Below, one piece after another: positions 25,494 to 35,362 of a stretch of DNA of 64,000 nucleotides. The notes below the pieces were generated by a model, which saw only the letters and a list, made by a program, of their open reading frames with translations, did no database searches and was not told the DNA's origin. Source of the stretch: Corynebacterium sp. HMSC05H05 (GTDB taxonomy: Bacteria > Actinomycetota > Actinomycetes > Mycobacteriales > Mycobacteriaceae); contig NZ_KV788402.1 in the NCBI RefSeq assembly GCF_001807265.1, forward strand, positions 22,392-86,391, in the 5' to 3' direction. Numbering within the stretch: position 1 is the stretch's first letter; every line of letters starts with the position of its first letter. A program made the translations under genes and the position numbers.

Positions 25494-27359
25494 CTACTCC
25501 ACCGTGACGGACTTCGCCAGGTTCCGCGGTTGGTCCACGTTCAGGCCGCGCGCCTCGGCAACAGCACAAGCGAACATCTGCAGCGGGATGGTGGACAGCA
25601 GCGGCTGCATGAGGCCTGCCGATTCCGGGATGCGGATGATGTGGTCGGCGTACGGCACGACATCCTCGTCGCCGTCCTCTGCGATCACGACGGTTACCGC
25701 GCCGCGTGCGCGGACCTCCTGGATGTTGGACACGACCTTGGCGTGCAGGTTGTTCCGGGACTTCTTGCTCGGCACGATGATGAACACCGGCTGGCCTTCC
25801 TCCACCAGTGCAATCGGGCCGTGCTTCAGCTCACCGGCCGCGAAGCCCTCAGAGTGCAGGTAGGCCACCTCCTTGAGCTTCAGTGCGCCCTCCAGCGCCA
25901 CCGGGAAGCCGACATGGCGGCCGAGGAAGAGCACCGACTTCGAGTCTGCGAGCTCCTCACCCAGAGTGCGCACCTGTCCCCCGCGATCAAGCACCTGCTG
26001 GATCTTCTCCGGCATGGCCTGGAGCTCGTCGATAATTGCCCTGATCTCGTCGGCGTATTTGTTGCCGCGCACCTGCGCCAGGTACAGGGCGAGCAGGTAG
26101 GCGGCGACGATCTGGGAGATGAACGCCTTGGTCGACGCCACGGCGATTTCTGGGCCGGCGTAGGTGTACAGCGACGCGTCTGCCTCGCGCGGGATGGAGG
26201 AACCGACGGTGTTGCAGATGGCGATCACCTTCGCGCCCTGCTCGCGGGCGTGGCGCACGGCCATGAGTGTGTCCATGGTTTCGCCGGACTGGGACACGGC
26301 CACCACGAGGGTGCGTTCGTTGACAATCGGGTCACGGTAGCGGAACTCGTGGGCGAGCTCCACCTCCGTCGGGATGCGGCACCAGTGCTCGATGGCGTAG
26401 CGCGCCACCTGACCTGCATAGGAGGCGGTGCCGCAGGCGACGATGATGATTTTGTTGATGGAGCGCAGCAGGGATTCGTCGATACGCAGCTCGTCCAAGA
26501 TGAGCTTGCCGTGCTCGTCGAAGCGCCCGTAGAGGGTGTCGCGGACGGCGGAGGGCTGGTCGTGGATCTCCTTTTCCATGAAGGAGTTGAAGCCGCCCTT
26601 CTCCGCGGCGGTGACGTCCCACTCCACGGTGAACGGCTTGGCTTCGGCGGGGTTGCCGTCGAAGTCGCAGACCTCGTAGCCGTCGGCGGTCAGGGTGACA
26701 ATCTGGCCGTTGTCCATCTCCACGGCGTCGCGCGTGAACTCGATGAAGCCGGCGACGTCGGAGCTGAGGAAGTTCTCGTTCTCGCCCACGCCGATGACCA
26801 GCGGGGAGTTCCAGCGCGCGGCCACGATGCGGTCCGGGTGGTCCGCATGGATCGCCAGCAGGGTGAAGGCGCCTTCGAGGCGCTGTGCGGTCAGCTGCAT
26901 GGCGCGGGTGAGGTCGCGGTCCGCTTCCTTGTCGTAGATGTCCAGCAGCAGGGTGCCTGCCACCTCGGTGTCGGTTTCGGACTTGAAGCTGTAGCCCTTA
27001 TCGACGAGCTCCGCCTTCAACGCCGAGAAGTTCTCGATGATGCCGTTGTGGACCACAGCCATGCGGCCGTCGCCGACGACGTGAGGGTGGGCGTTGGCGT
27101 CGGTCGGGCCGCCGTGGGTTGCCCAGCGGGTATGCCCGATGCCCAGCTTCGAAGACGCAATGGGGTTGTCCGCAATTTCGGCTTCGAGGTCCGCGACCTT
27201 GCCGGCTTTCTTGCGGCACTCGATGACGCCGTTGTTGGCCACGGCAACACCAGCGGAATCGTATCCGCGGTATTCGAGGCGGCGAAGTCCCTCGACAATG
27301 ACATTTTTCGCGTCGCGCTCAGCGGTGCCGGCGCCTACGTATCCAACGATTCCACACAT
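25494..27359 (-). CDS. glmS: Glutamine--fructose-6-phosphate aminotransferase (isomerizing)
   Basis: GlmS makes glucosamine-6-phosphate from fructose-6-phosphate and glutamine, the first step to UDP-GlcNAc and the wall. 621 residues: an N-terminal Ntn glutaminase domain with the catalytic Cys immediately after the start Met (MCGIVGYVGAG), GHTRWATHG near residue 80, then two SIS sugar-isomerase domains (SQSGETMDTL, GRHVGFPVALEGALKLKEVAYLHSEGFAAGELKHGPIALVE) and the C-terminal NLAKSVTVE. The ATG at 27359 is required by the Ntn mechanism; the longer frame to 27410 is rejected. I see no glmS ribozyme. Confidence 0.97.
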   Translation of the reverse strand: MCGIVGYVGAGTAERDAKNVIVEGLRRLEYRGYDSAGVAVANNGVIECRKKAGKVADLEAEIADNPIASSKLGIGHTRWATHGGPTDANAHPHVVGDGRMAVVHNGIIENFSALKAELVDKGYSFKSETDTEVAGTLLLDIYDKEADRDLTRAMQLTAQRLEGAFTLLAIHADHPDRIVAARWNSPLVIGVGENENFLSSDVAGFIEFTRDAVEMDNGQIVTLTADGYEVCDFDGNPAEAKPFTVEWDVTAAEKGGFNSFMEKEIHDQPSAVRDTLYGRFDEHGKLILDELRIDESLLRSINKIIIVACGTASYAGQVARYAIEHWCRIPTEVELAHEFRYRDPIVNERTLVVAVSQSGETMDTLMAVRHAREQGAKVIAICNTVGSSIPREADASLYTYAGPEIAVASTKAFISQIVAAYLLALYLAQVRGNKYADEIRAIIDELQAMPEKIQQVLDRGGQVRTLGEELADSKSVLFLGRHVGFPVALEGALKLKEVAYLHSEGFAAGELKHGPIALVEEGQPVFIIVPSKKSRNNLHAKVVSNIQEVRARGAVTVVIAEDGDEDVVPYADHIIRIPESAGLMQPLLSTIPLQMFACAVAEARGLNVDQPRNLAKSVTVE

Positions 27360-27434
27360 GGGAAAAATCGTACTCCTGTTTAGGGGGCTGTAAAAAGTGG
27401 AAAACCCCACCCTCAGGGGACCAAAACACGAAAA

Positions 27435-27463
27435 TACCCGCCCAACACGGGGGTTGGACGGGT
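27435..27463 (-). terminator. Intrinsic terminator after rpsQ
   Basis: Minus strand: ACCCGTCCAA (loop) TTGGGCGGGT followed by ATTTT. It begins 26 nt after the rpsQ stop and closes the S10 cluster before the accessory insertion. Confidence 0.8.
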
Positions 27464-27489
27464 ACGTGTCGTCGAGAAGCGAGATGCTC

Positions 27490-27774
27490 TTAGCGGGCCT
27501 TCTCGATGATGTCGACGAGACGGAAGTGCTTGTCCTTGGACAGCGGACGCGTCTCCTCGATCAGGACGAGATCGCCGACACCGGCGATGTTCTCCTCGTC
27601 GTGTGCCTTCACGCGGTTCGTGGTACGCACGATCTTGCCGTACAGGGCGTGGGACTTGCGGTCCTCAACCTCGACAACGATCGTCTTGTCCATCTTGTCG
27701 GACACGACGTAGCCACGACGACGCTTCTGCACTGCCTTGACCTGGGTGTTCTCAGTCACGTTTGCCTCACTCAT
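27490..27774 (-). CDS. rpsQ: 30S ribosomal protein S17
   Basis: Ribosomal protein S17, 94 residues, a primary 16S rRNA binder with an OB fold. The core is [44 protein letters not shown]. The 15-residue N-terminal extension is common in actinobacteria. It lies 2 nt after rpmC. It is the last gene of the cluster here; the usual next gene, rplN, is 17 kb away. Confidence 0.97.
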   Translation of the reverse strand: MSEANVTENTQVKAVQKRRRGYVVSDKMDKTIVVEVEDRKSHALYGKIVRTTNRVKAHDEENIAGVGDLVLIEETRPLSKDKHFRLVDIIEKAR

Positions 27775-27776
27775 GG

Positions 27777-28016
27777 TTATGCCTCAGCTCCCGTGGACTC
27801 GGGGACGACGGACAGGCCAAGCTCGCGCTCGCGCAGCACCGTGTAGATGCGAGCGATGTCGCGCTTCACGGTGGAGATGCGGCGGTTGTTGGTGAGCTGG
27901 CCGGTGGCGAGCTGGAAGCGCAGGTTGAACAGCTCTTCCTTCGCCTCGGTCAGGCGGGTGCGCAGCTCGTCGTCGCTCAGCTCACGGAACTCAGATGCGG
28001 GGGTACCGGTTGCCAT
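27777..28016 (-). CDS. rpmC: 50S ribosomal protein L29
   Basis: Ribosomal protein L29, 79 residues, near the peptide exit tunnel. The ATG at 28016 ([41 protein letters not shown]) is used; it overlaps the rplP stop codon by one base. The longer frame merely runs into rplP. Confidence 0.96.
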   Translation of the reverse strand: MATGTPASEFRELSDDELRTRLTEAKEELFNLRFQLATGQLTNNRRISTVKRDIARIYTVLRERELGLSVVPESTGAEA

Positions 28017-28432
28017 TAGAACTGGTCCTCCTTCTTGATCACGCGGACCTTGCACGGCAGCTTAGCGCCAGCGCGGCGCAGAGCCTCCAGTGCAGTTTCC
28101 TCGTTCGGGTAGGACATTTCGAAAAGGATGCGGCCAGGCTTGACGTTGGCCACCCACTTCTCCACCGGGCCCTTACCGGAGCCCATACGCACGCCGAGCG
28201 GCTTCTGGGTCAGCGGACGGTCCGGGAAGATGTTGATCCACACCTTGCCACCACGCTTGACGTGGCGGTTGATGGCGATACGTGCGGACTCGATCTGGCG
28301 GTTGGTGATGTACGCCGGCTCGAGCGCCTGCAGGCCGTAGTCGCCGAAGGTGATCTGGTTGCCGCCCTTGGACACGCCCGAGCGGTTCGGGCGGTGCTGA
28401 CGGCGGTACTTCACGCGCTTAGGGATGAGCAT
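28016..28432 (-). CDS. rplP: 50S ribosomal protein L16
   Basis: Ribosomal protein L16, 138 residues, positioning aminoacyl-tRNA at the A site. It begins [39 protein letters not shown], and contains [35 protein letters not shown]. It starts 3 nt after rpsC. Confidence 0.98.
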   Translation of the reverse strand: MLIPKRVKYRRQHRPNRSGVSKGGNQITFGDYGLQALEPAYITNRQIESARIAINRHVKRGGKVWINIFPDRPLTQKPLGVRMGSGKGPVEKWVANVKPGRILFEMSYPNEETALEALRRAGAKLPCKVRVIKKEDQF

Positions 28433-28435
28433 GAA

Positions 28436-29179
28436 TTAGCCCTCCTTCTTCTGCTCTGCACGCTGGCGACGCTGGCCGCCGCGGCGCGGGCGACGGTCGC
28501 CACGGCCACCACGCTCGTTCTTCGGAGCGTTGAGCTCGGACTCGCGGACACCGCCCACGACGTCGCCCTTGTAGATCCACACCTTGACGCCGATGACGCC
28601 GAAGGTGGTGTGTGCTTCTGCCGTGCCGTAGTCGATCTCCGCACGCAGGGTGTGCAGCGGAACGCGACCCTCGTGGTAACGCTCGACACGGGACATTTCC
28701 GCGCCGCCGAGGCGGCCGGACGTCATAACCTTGATGCCCTTGACCTGCGGGTTGCGCATCGCGGACTGGATGGCCTTACGCATGGCGCGACGGAACGCGA
28801 CACGGTTGACCAGCTGCTCGGCGATGGACTGCGCAACCAGGGTTGCGTCGGCATCGATGTTCTTGACCTCGATGATGTTCAGCGCGACCATCTTGCCGGT
28901 GAGCTTCTCCAGCTCGCGGCGGATGCGGTCGGCCTCGGCACCGCGGCGGCCGATGACGATGCCCGGACGAGCGGTGTGGATGTCCACACGCACGCGGTCG
29001 CGGGTGCGCTCGATGACGATGTCGGAGATGCCGGCGCGCTCGAGGTTCTTCTCAAGCCACTCGCGGACCTTGATGTCCTCCGCAACGTAGTCGGCGTAGT
29101 TCTTGTCGGCGTACCAGTGGGACTTCCAGTCGGAAGTGATACCCAGGCGCAGGCCGTGCGGGTGAATCTTCTGGCCCAT
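28436..29179 (-). CDS. rpsC: 30S ribosomal protein S3
   Basis: Ribosomal protein S3, 247 residues, at the mRNA entry channel. The ATG at 29179 gives [32 protein letters not shown], the standard start; 42 upstream codons are overlap with rplV. The KH domain ([34 protein letters not shown]) and the basic C-terminal tail ([25 protein letters not shown]) are present. The start overlaps the rplV stop by one base. Confidence 0.98.
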   Translation of the reverse strand: MGQKIHPHGLRLGITSDWKSHWYADKNYADYVAEDIKVREWLEKNLERAGISDIVIERTRDRVRVDIHTARPGIVIGRRGAEADRIRRELEKLTGKMVALNIIEVKNIDADATLVAQSIAEQLVNRVAFRRAMRKAIQSAMRNPQVKGIKVMTSGRLGGAEMSRVERYHEGRVPLHTLRAEIDYGTAEAHTTFGVIGVKVWIYKGDVVGGVRESELNAPKNERGGRGDRRPRRGGQRRQRAEQKKEG

Positions 29180-29538
29180 TACTTGGCCCCTTCCTTGGAC
29201 TCGACAACAACGGTGATGTGGGAGGTGCGCTTCCGGATCTGGAAGGCGCGGCCCTGAGCGCGCGGCTGGTAGCGGCGCATGGTCGGACCCTCGTTTGCGT
29301 AGCACTCGGAGATGACGAGCGTACGCGGGTCCAGGCCGAAGTTGTTCTCAGCGTTCGCAGCTGCGGAGGCGACAACCTTCGCAACGTCCTTGGCAGCACC
29401 CTGCGGTGCGTACTTCAGGATCGCGAGGGCCTCGGCAACGTCCTTACCGCGGACGAGTGCCAGCACGCGGCGGGCCTTCATCGGCGAGACGCGGACAAAC
29501 TTGGCCGTCGCGGATGCAGTGGTGATGGTGTCAGCCAT
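29179..29538 (-). CDS. rplV: 50S ribosomal protein L22
   Basis: Ribosomal protein L22, 119 residues, whose beta hairpin lines the exit tunnel. Core: [52 protein letters not shown], then [25 protein letters not shown]. It begins 3 nt after the rpsS stop. An iterated 11-mer (29540-29550) occupies this junction and overlaps the rpsS stop codon. Confidence 0.98.
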   Translation of the reverse strand: MADTITTASATAKFVRVSPMKARRVLALVRGKDVAEALAILKYAPQGAAKDVAKVVASAAANAENNFGLDPRTLVISECYANEGPTMRRYQPRAQGRAFQIRKRTSHITVVVESKEGAK

Positions 29539-29541
29539 TGC

Positions 29542-29817
29542 TTATCGACGTCCCTTCTGTTCCTTGACGTGACCCTTGAAGGTCTTGGTCGGTGCAAACT
29601 CGCCGAGCTTGTGGCCGACCATGGACTCGTCGACGAACACCGGCACGTGCTTACGGCCGTCGTGGACGGCGAAGGTGTGACCGATGAAATCGGGGAGAAT
29701 GGTCGAACGGCGCGACCAGGTCTTGATGACCTGCTTGGTGCCAGCCTCGTTCTGAGCGTCCACCTTGTTGAGGAGGTGCTCATCGACGAACGGGCCTTTC
29801 TTCAGGCTACGTGGCAT
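29542..29817 (-). CDS. rpsS: 30S ribosomal protein S19
   Basis: Ribosomal protein S19, 91 residues, in the head of the 30S subunit. [83 protein letters not shown] is the canonical sequence. It starts 16 nt after rplB. Confidence 0.98.
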   Translation of the reverse strand: MPRSLKKGPFVDEHLLNKVDAQNEAGTKQVIKTWSRRSTILPDFIGHTFAVHDGRKHVPVFVDESMVGHKLGEFAPTKTFKGHVKEQKGRR

Positions 29818-29833
29818 GTCTGTTTACCTCCTC

Positions 29834-30667
29834 TTAGCGCTTCTTCGAGCGGCGACGCCGCACGATCATGTTGTTCGAATAACGGTTCGGGTTGCGGGTG
29901 CGGCCTTCCTTCTGGCCCCACGGCGACACCGGGTGACGGCCACCCGAGGTCTTGCCCTCGCCACCACCGTGCGGGTGGTCGACCGGGTTCATAACCACAC
30001 CACGCACGGTCGGGCGCCAGCCCTTCCAGCGCATACGGCCGGCCTTGCCCCAGCGGATGTTGATCTGGTCGGCGTTGCCGACCTCACCGATGGTGGCGCG
30101 GCAGCGGATGTCCACGCGGCGGATCTCGGAGGACGGCATACGCAGGACCGCGTAATTGCCTTCCTTACCCAGCAGCTGGATGGAAGCACCCGCGGAGCGG
30201 GCCAGCTTCGCGCCAGCGCCCGGCTTGAGCTCTACTGCGTGGATGGTCGTACCGGTCGGGATGTTGCGCAGCGGCAAGTTGTTGCCGACCTTGATGTCGG
30301 CGTTCGGACCAGCCTCGACGACGGTGCCCTGGGTCAGGCCCTTCGGCGCGATGATGTAGCGCTTCTCGCCGTCGAAGTAGTGCAGCAGCGCAATGTTTGC
30401 GGTGCGGTTCGGGTCGTACTCGATGTGAGCGACCTTGGCCAGCACGCCGTCCTTGTCGGAGCGGCGGAAGTCGATCACGCGGTAGCGACGCTTGTGGCCA
30501 CCGCCGCGGTGACGGGTGGTGATGTGGCCGTGGGTGTTACGGCCGCCCTTCTTCGGGAGCGGGCGCAGCAGCGACTTTTCCGGGGTCGAGCGAGTGATCT
30601 CGTCGAACGCGGAAACAGAGCTGGCACGGCGACCCGGAGTTGTCGGCTTGTACTTACGAATAGCCAT
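29834..30667 (-). CDS. rplB: 50S ribosomal protein L2
   Basis: Ribosomal protein L2, 277 residues, needed for subunit association and peptidyl transfer. It contains [26 protein letters not shown] and, near the C-terminus, [34 protein letters not shown] with the conserved functional histidine. It lies 42 nt after rplW with its own ribosome binding site. Confidence 0.98.
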   Translation of the reverse strand: MAIRKYKPTTPGRRASSVSAFDEITRSTPEKSLLRPLPKKGGRNTHGHITTRHRGGGHKRRYRVIDFRRSDKDGVLAKVAHIEYDPNRTANIALLHYFDGEKRYIIAPKGLTQGTVVEAGPNADIKVGNNLPLRNIPTGTTIHAVELKPGAGAKLARSAGASIQLLGKEGNYAVLRMPSSEIRRVDIRCRATIGEVGNADQINIRWGKAGRMRWKGWRPTVRGVVMNPVDHPHGGGEGKTSGGRHPVSPWGQKEGRTRNPNRYSNNMIVRRRRSKKR

Positions 30668-30709
30668 AATGGTTCCTTTTCTATCGTCCTCTTCGCTGTG
30701 CGATAGCCG

Positions 30710-31015
30710 TTAGGCCGTCGCACCTCCGAAGATGTCGATGGAGTCGCTGCCCTCGCGGAGCGTGACGTAGGCGCGCTTGGTGTCCTTGCGCTGGCCGTAG
30801 CCGGTGCGGGAGCGCTTGCGCTTGCCCTCGCGGTTAGCGGTGTTCACCGAAGCGACGTCGACGCCGAAGATCTGCTCCACGGCAATCTTGATCTGGGTCT
30901 TGTTGGCCGACGGAGCGACGAAGAACGTGTAGGTGTTCTGCTCCATCAGGCCGTAGCTCTTCTCAGAGAGCACGGGCGCGATGATGATGTCGCGCGGGTT
31001 CGCGATCTTAGCCAT
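30710..31015 (-). CDS. rplW: 50S ribosomal protein L23
   Basis: Ribosomal protein L23, 101 residues, docking site for trigger factor and SRP at the tunnel exit. It has [60 protein letters not shown]. Its ATG directly abuts the rplD stop codon, consistent with coupling. Confidence 0.98.
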   Translation of the reverse strand: MAKIANPRDIIIAPVLSEKSYGLMEQNTYTFFVAPSANKTQIKIAVEQIFGVDVASVNTANREGKRKRSRTGYGQRKDTKRAYVTLREGSDSIDIFGGATA

Positions 31016-31681
31016 TTACTTCTCCTCCTCCGCAGCGGCGGTAGCGAGCTCCTTGCCGCGGTTGACGAAGGTGTGCAGCGCCTCGACCGAGAACACAACG
31101 TCGTCAGCGTTGAGCACGTCGTATGCGTTGAGCTGGGTCGGCTCAATGACGTGGACGCCCGGCAGGTTCCTTGCGGAAAGACGGGAGTTCTGGTCATCAC
31201 GGCCGATCACCAGCAGAACCGACTTGCGGTCCGTGAGGCGCTCGATGAAAGCGCGGGCGGACTTGGTCGACGGGGTCTGGCCCGGAACCAGGTCCTCCAC
31301 GATGTGGATGCGCTCGTTCTGTGCGCGGTTGGTCAGGGCGCCCGCGAGGGCAGCCTTGATCATCTTCTTCGGGGTGCGCTGCGCGTAGGAACGCGGCTGC
31401 GGACCGTGCACGGTGCCACCGCCGGTGTAGTGCGGAGCGCGGATGGAACCCTGGCGTGCGCGGCCGGTGCCCTTCTGTCGGAACGGCTTCTTGCCGCCAC
31501 CGGAAACCATGCCGCGAGTCTTCGTCGCGTGGGTGCCCTGGCGTGCGGCAGCAAGCTGTGCGTTCACAACCTGGTGCATCAGCGCCACGGATGCCTCACG
31601 GTCGAAGAACTCGGCCGGGAGATCGACAGAGCCCTTGGTGGCTCCGTCAGCGGTGTGGACGTCAAGCGTCAGGTTCGTCAT
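31016..31681 (-). CDS. rplD: 50S ribosomal protein L4
   Basis: Ribosomal protein L4, 221 residues, with a loop lining the exit tunnel ([47 protein letters not shown]). Overlaps the rplC stop by 4 nt (ATGA), so the two are translationally coupled. Confidence 0.98.
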   Translation of the reverse strand: MTNLTLDVHTADGATKGSVDLPAEFFDREASVALMHQVVNAQLAAARQGTHATKTRGMVSGGGKKPFRQKGTGRARQGSIRAPHYTGGGTVHGPQPRSYAQRTPKKMIKAALAGALTNRAQNERIHIVEDLVPGQTPSTKSARAFIERLTDRKSVLLVIGRDDQNSRLSARNLPGVHVIEPTQLNAYDVLNADDVVFSVEALHTFVNRGKELATAAAEEEK

Positions 31682-32334
31682 GCGTGAGCACCGCCCTTCA
31701 CTGCGGTCTTGACGGTAACAACGGAACCCTTAGCGCCCGGGATGGCGCCCTTGATCAGGATGAGGTTGTTGTCGCCGTCGATGCGTTGGATCTTCAGGTT
31801 CTGGGTGGTAACGCGGTTACCACCCATGCGGCCTGCCATGCGCGTGCCCTTGAACACGCGGCCCGGGGTTGCGCAGGCGCCGATGGAGCCCACGCGACGG
31901 TGCGCAGCCTGGTTACCGTGTGCGGCACCCTGGCCGGCGAAGCCGTGGCGCTTCATAGCGCCGGCGTAGCCGTGGCCCTTGGTGGTGCCGGCGACGTCCA
32001 CGTAGGTGTCGCCCTCGAAGATGGTTGCGTTGAACTCCTGGCCGAGTTCGTAGCCCGAGGTGTCATCCATGCGGATCTCGGTGACGAAACGGCGCGGGTT
32101 CACGCCGGCCTTCTTGAAGTGGCCAGCCTGCGGCTTCTTTGCCTTACGGGGATCGATGTCGCCGTAGGCGATCTGGATGGCGGAGTAGCCATCGGTCTCA
32201 GGGGTACGGATCTGGGTGACCACGCACGGCCCAGCTTCGACGACGGTAACCGGGATAACTCGGTTGTCTTCGTCGAAGATCTGGGTCATGCCGAGCTTCT
32301 TGCCCAGAATGCCCTTGATCTGGTTCTCAGACAT
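31678..32334 (-). CDS. rplC: 50S ribosomal protein L3
   Basis: Ribosomal protein L3, 218 residues, near the peptidyl transferase centre. It has [41 protein letters not shown] and the central [56 protein letters not shown]. Lies 36 nt after rpsJ. Confidence 0.98.
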   Translation of the reverse strand: MSENQIKGILGKKLGMTQIFDEDNRVIPVTVVEAGPCVVTQIRTPETDGYSAIQIAYGDIDPRKAKKPQAGHFKKAGVNPRRFVTEIRMDDTSGYELGQEFNATIFEGDTYVDVAGTTKGHGYAGAMKRHGFAGQGAAHGNQAAHRRVGSIGACATPGRVFKGTRMAGRMGGNRVTTQNLKIQRIDGDNNLILIKGAIPGAKGSVVTVKTAVKGGAHA

Positions 32335-32370
32335 GTTGTTAGTTCTCCACTACTTACGTTGGGGATTGCT

Positions 32371-32676
32371 CTACTGGATGTTCACGTCGACGCTTGCCGG
32401 CAGGTCGATGCGCATGAGCGCGTCCACCGTCTTGGGCGTCGGGTCGAGAATGTCGATGAGGCGCTTGTGAGTGCGCATCTCGAAGTGCTCGCGAGAATCC
32501 TTGTACTTGTGGGGAGAACGAATAACGGCGTACACGTTCTTCTGGGTGGGCAACGGCACCGGGCCAACGACGCGGGCACCCGTGCGGGTGACCGTCTCGA
32601 CGATCTTCTTCGCGGATGCGTCGATCGCCTCGTGGTCGTAAGCCTTGAGCCTGATGCGGATCTTCTGTCCCGCCAC
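32371..32676 (-). CDS. rpsJ: 30S ribosomal protein S10
   Basis: Ribosomal protein S10, 101 residues, also the NusG/NusB partner in antitermination. [76 protein letters not shown] is canonical. Start GTG at 32676 after GAGGAAGAGG. It is the first gene of the S10 cluster, whose promoter lies in the long upstream region. Confidence 0.98.
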   Translation of the reverse strand: MAGQKIRIRLKAYDHEAIDASAKKIVETVTRTGARVVGPVPLPTQKNVYAVIRSPHKYKDSREHFEMRTHKRLIDILDPTPKTVDALMRIDLPASVDVNIQ

Positions 32677-33266
32677 GCTTACCTCTTCCTCGCATCCCCA
32701 CGTTCGTCCTATTCCCTTCCGCTCGTTTCGAACGGAGTGAGAAACGGGCTGAAGCGGTGGGGTTTGTAGCTTCTAGTTTCTCTATAACGTTGTCCGGGCT
32801 GGGCCCTTGGCTCAACGCCAGTGTCGTTTCTGACTGTCATGACACGTCCGGAAGGTGACCGAGCAAATTCATGCTGTTTCAGTGCTTCCGCCAAGGCGTG
32901 CCCGTCTATAAGCACGTGCCTGGGTGTCAGACTCGGAAGGGTGCGTGACCCTTGCGTACTGCCGCTGTGAATTTGCCATGGCCCTTCTCCGGTTCTTCCG
33001 GTTGGAAGGTGTCATGTTTGCCTGGCCACCGACCAGTTTCATCCGGTCCATGTCAAGGCAACCTGGGTATTAAAACACAAGGTTGCAGGAAGCACAAGCC
33101 CGCTTATCGACGAACCTTCGGCCGGTCCCGGATTATTTCAACTTGGTATCACCTTCTTTCTGGCCCGGCTGGGCCAGATATATGTGTGTACCCTTTATTT
33201 CCAGGCCGTGCGCCTCATATTTGAGAGCGCGCGGAGACACAGTATTTACAGATTGAAAGGACCGTC
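32677..33266. other. 590-bp divergent intergenic region (S10 leader and Asp23 operon promoter)
   Basis: No convincing gene. On the minus strand, a TATAGA -10-like hexamer (plus-strand 32781-32786) and a leader hairpin (arms 32721-32729 and 32741-32749, one mismatch) precede rpsJ. On the plus strand there is a perfect 7-bp hairpin CTGGCCC-GGCT-GGGCCAG at 33160-33177, then TATATG and TACCCT hexamers that could serve the Asp23 operon. One iterated 11-mer lies at 33102-33112. A minus-strand 60-codon frame (32869-33051) is rejected. The unusual length suggests an untranslated leader or small RNA. Confidence 0.5.
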
Positions 33267-33833
33267 ATGGCCGACAAGAACGTCAACGAGACCTCTGCAA
33301 ACACCCCGGACACCGCCGCAGCGAAGACCGGCGCGAACACCCCGGCTTCTTCTTCCACCGCTGTGGAGCCGGAGCAGGTCCGCCCGCGCAACGAGAACCT
33401 GGAGACCGAGCACGGCTCCACCGTCATCGACGACAACGTTGTGGGCAAGATCGCAGGTATCGCTGCCCGCGAGGTCTCCGGCGTGAACAACCTCGGCGGC
33501 GGCGCTGCCCGCATGTGGGGCGCTGTACGCGAGTCCCTGACCTCCTCCACCAACGTCCAGCAGGGCGTCAACGTGGCAGTCGAGGACGGCCACGCTTCCG
33601 TCGCTGTCGCCATCATCGCGGAGTACGGCGTTGCCATCCACGAGCTGGCGAACGCGATCCGCGAGAACGTCACCGTCGCAATCACCCGCATGACCGGTCT
33701 GATTGTGGACCGCGTGGACGTTACCGTGCACGACGTTCACCTGCCGGAGCAGGAGGGTGCTGAGCAGTACGAGGAGACCAACTCCGCCGCGAACGCCAAC
33801 TACCAGGCTGTCAACCAGTCGATCAACCAGTAA
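33267..33833 (+). CDS. Asp23/Gls24 family envelope stress protein
   Basis: A 188-residue protein. The N-terminal 45 residues are a disordered Ala/Thr/Pro/Ser-rich stretch, followed by an Asp23 (DUF322) domain (TVIDDNVVGKIAGIAAREVSGVNNLGG...GVNVAVEDGHASVAVAIIAEYGVAIHELANAIRENVTVAITRMTGLIVDRVDVTVHDVHLP). Asp23 proteins form membrane-associated assemblies in alkaline and envelope stress. AAAGGACC precedes the ATG. It heads a six-gene plus-strand operon placed between the S10 and str clusters. Confidence 0.92.
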   Translation: MADKNVNETSANTPDTAAAKTGANTPASSSTAVEPEQVRPRNENLETEHGSTVIDDNVVGKIAGIAAREVSGVNNLGGGAARMWGAVRESLTSSTNVQQGVNVAVEDGHASVAVAIIAEYGVAIHELANAIRENVTVAITRMTGLIVDRVDVTVHDVHLPEQEGAEQYEETNSAANANYQAVNQSINQ

Positions 33834-33836
33834 GCC

Positions 33837-34139
33837 ATGGCGTACACCCCCGTTAGCCGCGAGGTTGCGGAGGGCGTCCGCGATGCTGCCGTCGCCGTCG
33901 ACGGGGTCGCCGGATTGCACGGCGGCCGCGTAGGCGAGATTGCGACCTACCTGCCCAACACCCGCATTGAAGGTCTGAAGGCCATCTCTCGGGACGGCCG
34001 AACCGGATTTGAAGTCCACTTCATCTTCGATGTCGCTTCCGGCCGCAAAGTGCAGGACGTGGCCGAGGATGTCCGCGCGGCTGTGCTCGGCGCATCCGAC
34101 GCGGAGTTCGTGGACGTTGTCGCAGGCGACGCGCAGTAG
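33837..34139 (+). CDS. Small Asp23-like protein
   Basis: A 100-residue single-domain protein similar in layout to the preceding Asp23 domain: REVAEGVRDAAVAVDGVAGLHGGRVGEIATYLPNTRIEGLKAI, then GFEVHFIFDVASGRKVQDVAEDVRAAVLG. It begins 3 nt after the first gene. It is likely a partner within the same envelope-stress assembly; the specific role is unknown. Confidence 0.8.
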   Translation: MAYTPVSREVAEGVRDAAVAVDGVAGLHGGRVGEIATYLPNTRIEGLKAISRDGRTGFEVHFIFDVASGRKVQDVAEDVRAAVLGASDAEFVDVVAGDAQ

Positions 34140-34181
34140 CGCGGCCCGCCCCAACCTCATAACCCGAAACGTGGTTTTATT

Positions 34182-34382
34182 ATGAATCTTTTTGCCAACA
34201 AGGCGCTGACAGGCATCCTCATCGGTGTCGTGGTCGCCTTCTTTGTCACCTTCGGCGGTTGGCCGGGCCTGCTCTGGCTGCTGCTGTTCACCATCATCGG
34301 CGGGGTTGTCGGGGCCCAGCTCGACGGCCGTCTGGATCTGTCCGCGGCCCTGAGTAACGGCACCGGCAGAGGCCGAAGCTAA
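34182..34382 (+). CDS. Small membrane protein (DUF2273-like)
   Basis: A 66-residue protein with two hydrophobic helices (GILIGVVVAFFVTFGGWPGLLWLLLFTIIGGVVGA) and a short polar tail. Size and position resemble the small DUF2273 proteins found in Asp23 operons of other Gram-positives. Its stop codon overlaps the next start by one base (TAATG). Confidence 0.75.
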   Translation: MNLFANKALTGILIGVVVAFFVTFGGWPGLLWLLLFTIIGGVVGAQLDGRLDLSAALSNGTGRGRS

Positions 34383-35362
34383 TGGATAATTCCTTCTACC
34401 ACGTCAGTGAGCGCACCATCGAGCGCGTCGCTGAGGTGGCAGCTGCGGCGGTACCGGGCTGCCGGACTATCGACGCAAAGCTGGCCGGGCTGGCGGGACG
34501 CAGCTTCCCGCGGATCCACGCCCGGCTGGACCAGGCGACGGGCACAGTGGCGGTGGACACCGAAATTGCCACCTCCTACCCCGCCCCGGTTGCTGCCATC
34601 ACCGACGCTGTGCGCGCAACCATCATCGCGCACATTCGCACGCTGGTGGGCCTGGATGTCTCCCGTGTGAAGGTCACTGTGGCCAATGTGGAAACCCTCC
34701 CCGACACCGGCCGCGTGACCTGGGACCAGGTGGCGGAGCACGAAGCTTTCGTGATTCCTACCCCCGTCGAGGTCTCCCCGACCCACGTGGAGCACCCCGT
34801 GACCAAACCGCGCGAGCAACTCGCGCCGATCAAGGCGCGCTCGCTTGTCGACGACATGAGGGACGTGGTCGTCCCCGCCCCGATCGAGGTCGAGCACCCA
34901 GAGAAGCCGGAACCGGTCCGCGCGGCAGGCGTGCAGACCCCGGAGCCGGTGCGCACTTTCTCGCCGGAGGTGCCGGAGCCGCAGCGTCTCGCTGCCATCC
35001 ACACCTCCCCGACGGAGGCACGCGTACCGTTCCCGCCGGAGCCAGTCCGGACGTGGGCGCCGCAGGCGAACGGGGTTATCCCCCGCCACCCGCAGCTGCC
35101 CCCGCTGCAGCCGCTCAAGCCTGTGGACGTCACGCGCTTCGCCCAGCCCCGCGATGTTCCTATGCCGAACCGCGCACCGCTGAAGCCGATCACGGTTAAC
35201 CGTCCGCCGCTTAAACCCATCGTGGTGGAGCCGGTGGCGCGGGCCCCGATCACTTCCGCGCCTGCGCCGCAGCCTGTGATTGTGCCCCAGGCACCAGCAC
35301 CGAAGCCGCTTAAGCAGATCACGATTGAACCGGTGGTGAAGTACTATGACCGCTCCCGCTAA
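34382..35362 (+). CDS. Asp23-like domain with proline-rich PEPVR repeats
   Basis: A 326-residue protein. Residues 1-115 form an Asp23-type domain (YHVSERTIERVAEVAAAAVPGCRTIDAKLAGLAGRS...ATGTVAVDTEIATSYPAPVAAITDAVRATIIAHIRTLVGLDVSRVKVTVANVE). From about residue 125 on it is a disordered, Pro-rich tail with recurring PEPVR-like units and then PLKPI(T/V)V units. No signal peptide or membrane helix is visible, so the tail may tether the complex to the membrane proteins encoded on either side. It overlaps the next gene by 17 nt. Confidence 0.75.
   Translation: MDNSFYHVSERTIERVAEVAAAAVPGCRTIDAKLAGLAGRSFPRIHARLDQATGTVAVDTEIATSYPAPVAAITDAVRATIIAHIRTLVGLDVSRVKVTVANVETLPDTGRVTWDQVAEHEAFVIPTPVEVSPTHVEHPVTKPREQLAPIKARSLVDDMRDVVVPAPIEVEHPEKPEPVRAAGVQTPEPVRTFSPEVPEPQRLAAIHTSPTEARVPFPPEPVRTWAPQANGVIPRHPQLPPLQPLKPVDVTRFAQPRDVPMPNRAPLKPITVNRPPLKPIVVEPVARAPITSAPAPQPVIVPQAPAPKPLKQITIEPVVKYYDRSR

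Noticed and set aside
27360..27489. glmS ribozyme upstream of glmS
   Set aside because: The 5' side of glmS holds only a short leader and the rpsQ terminator; the ribozyme fold needs more space and no core is visible.
32869..33051. 60-codon minus-strand frame upstream of rpsJ
   Set aside because: Low-complexity, Arg-rich and without a ribosome binding site; it is better explained as leader sequence.
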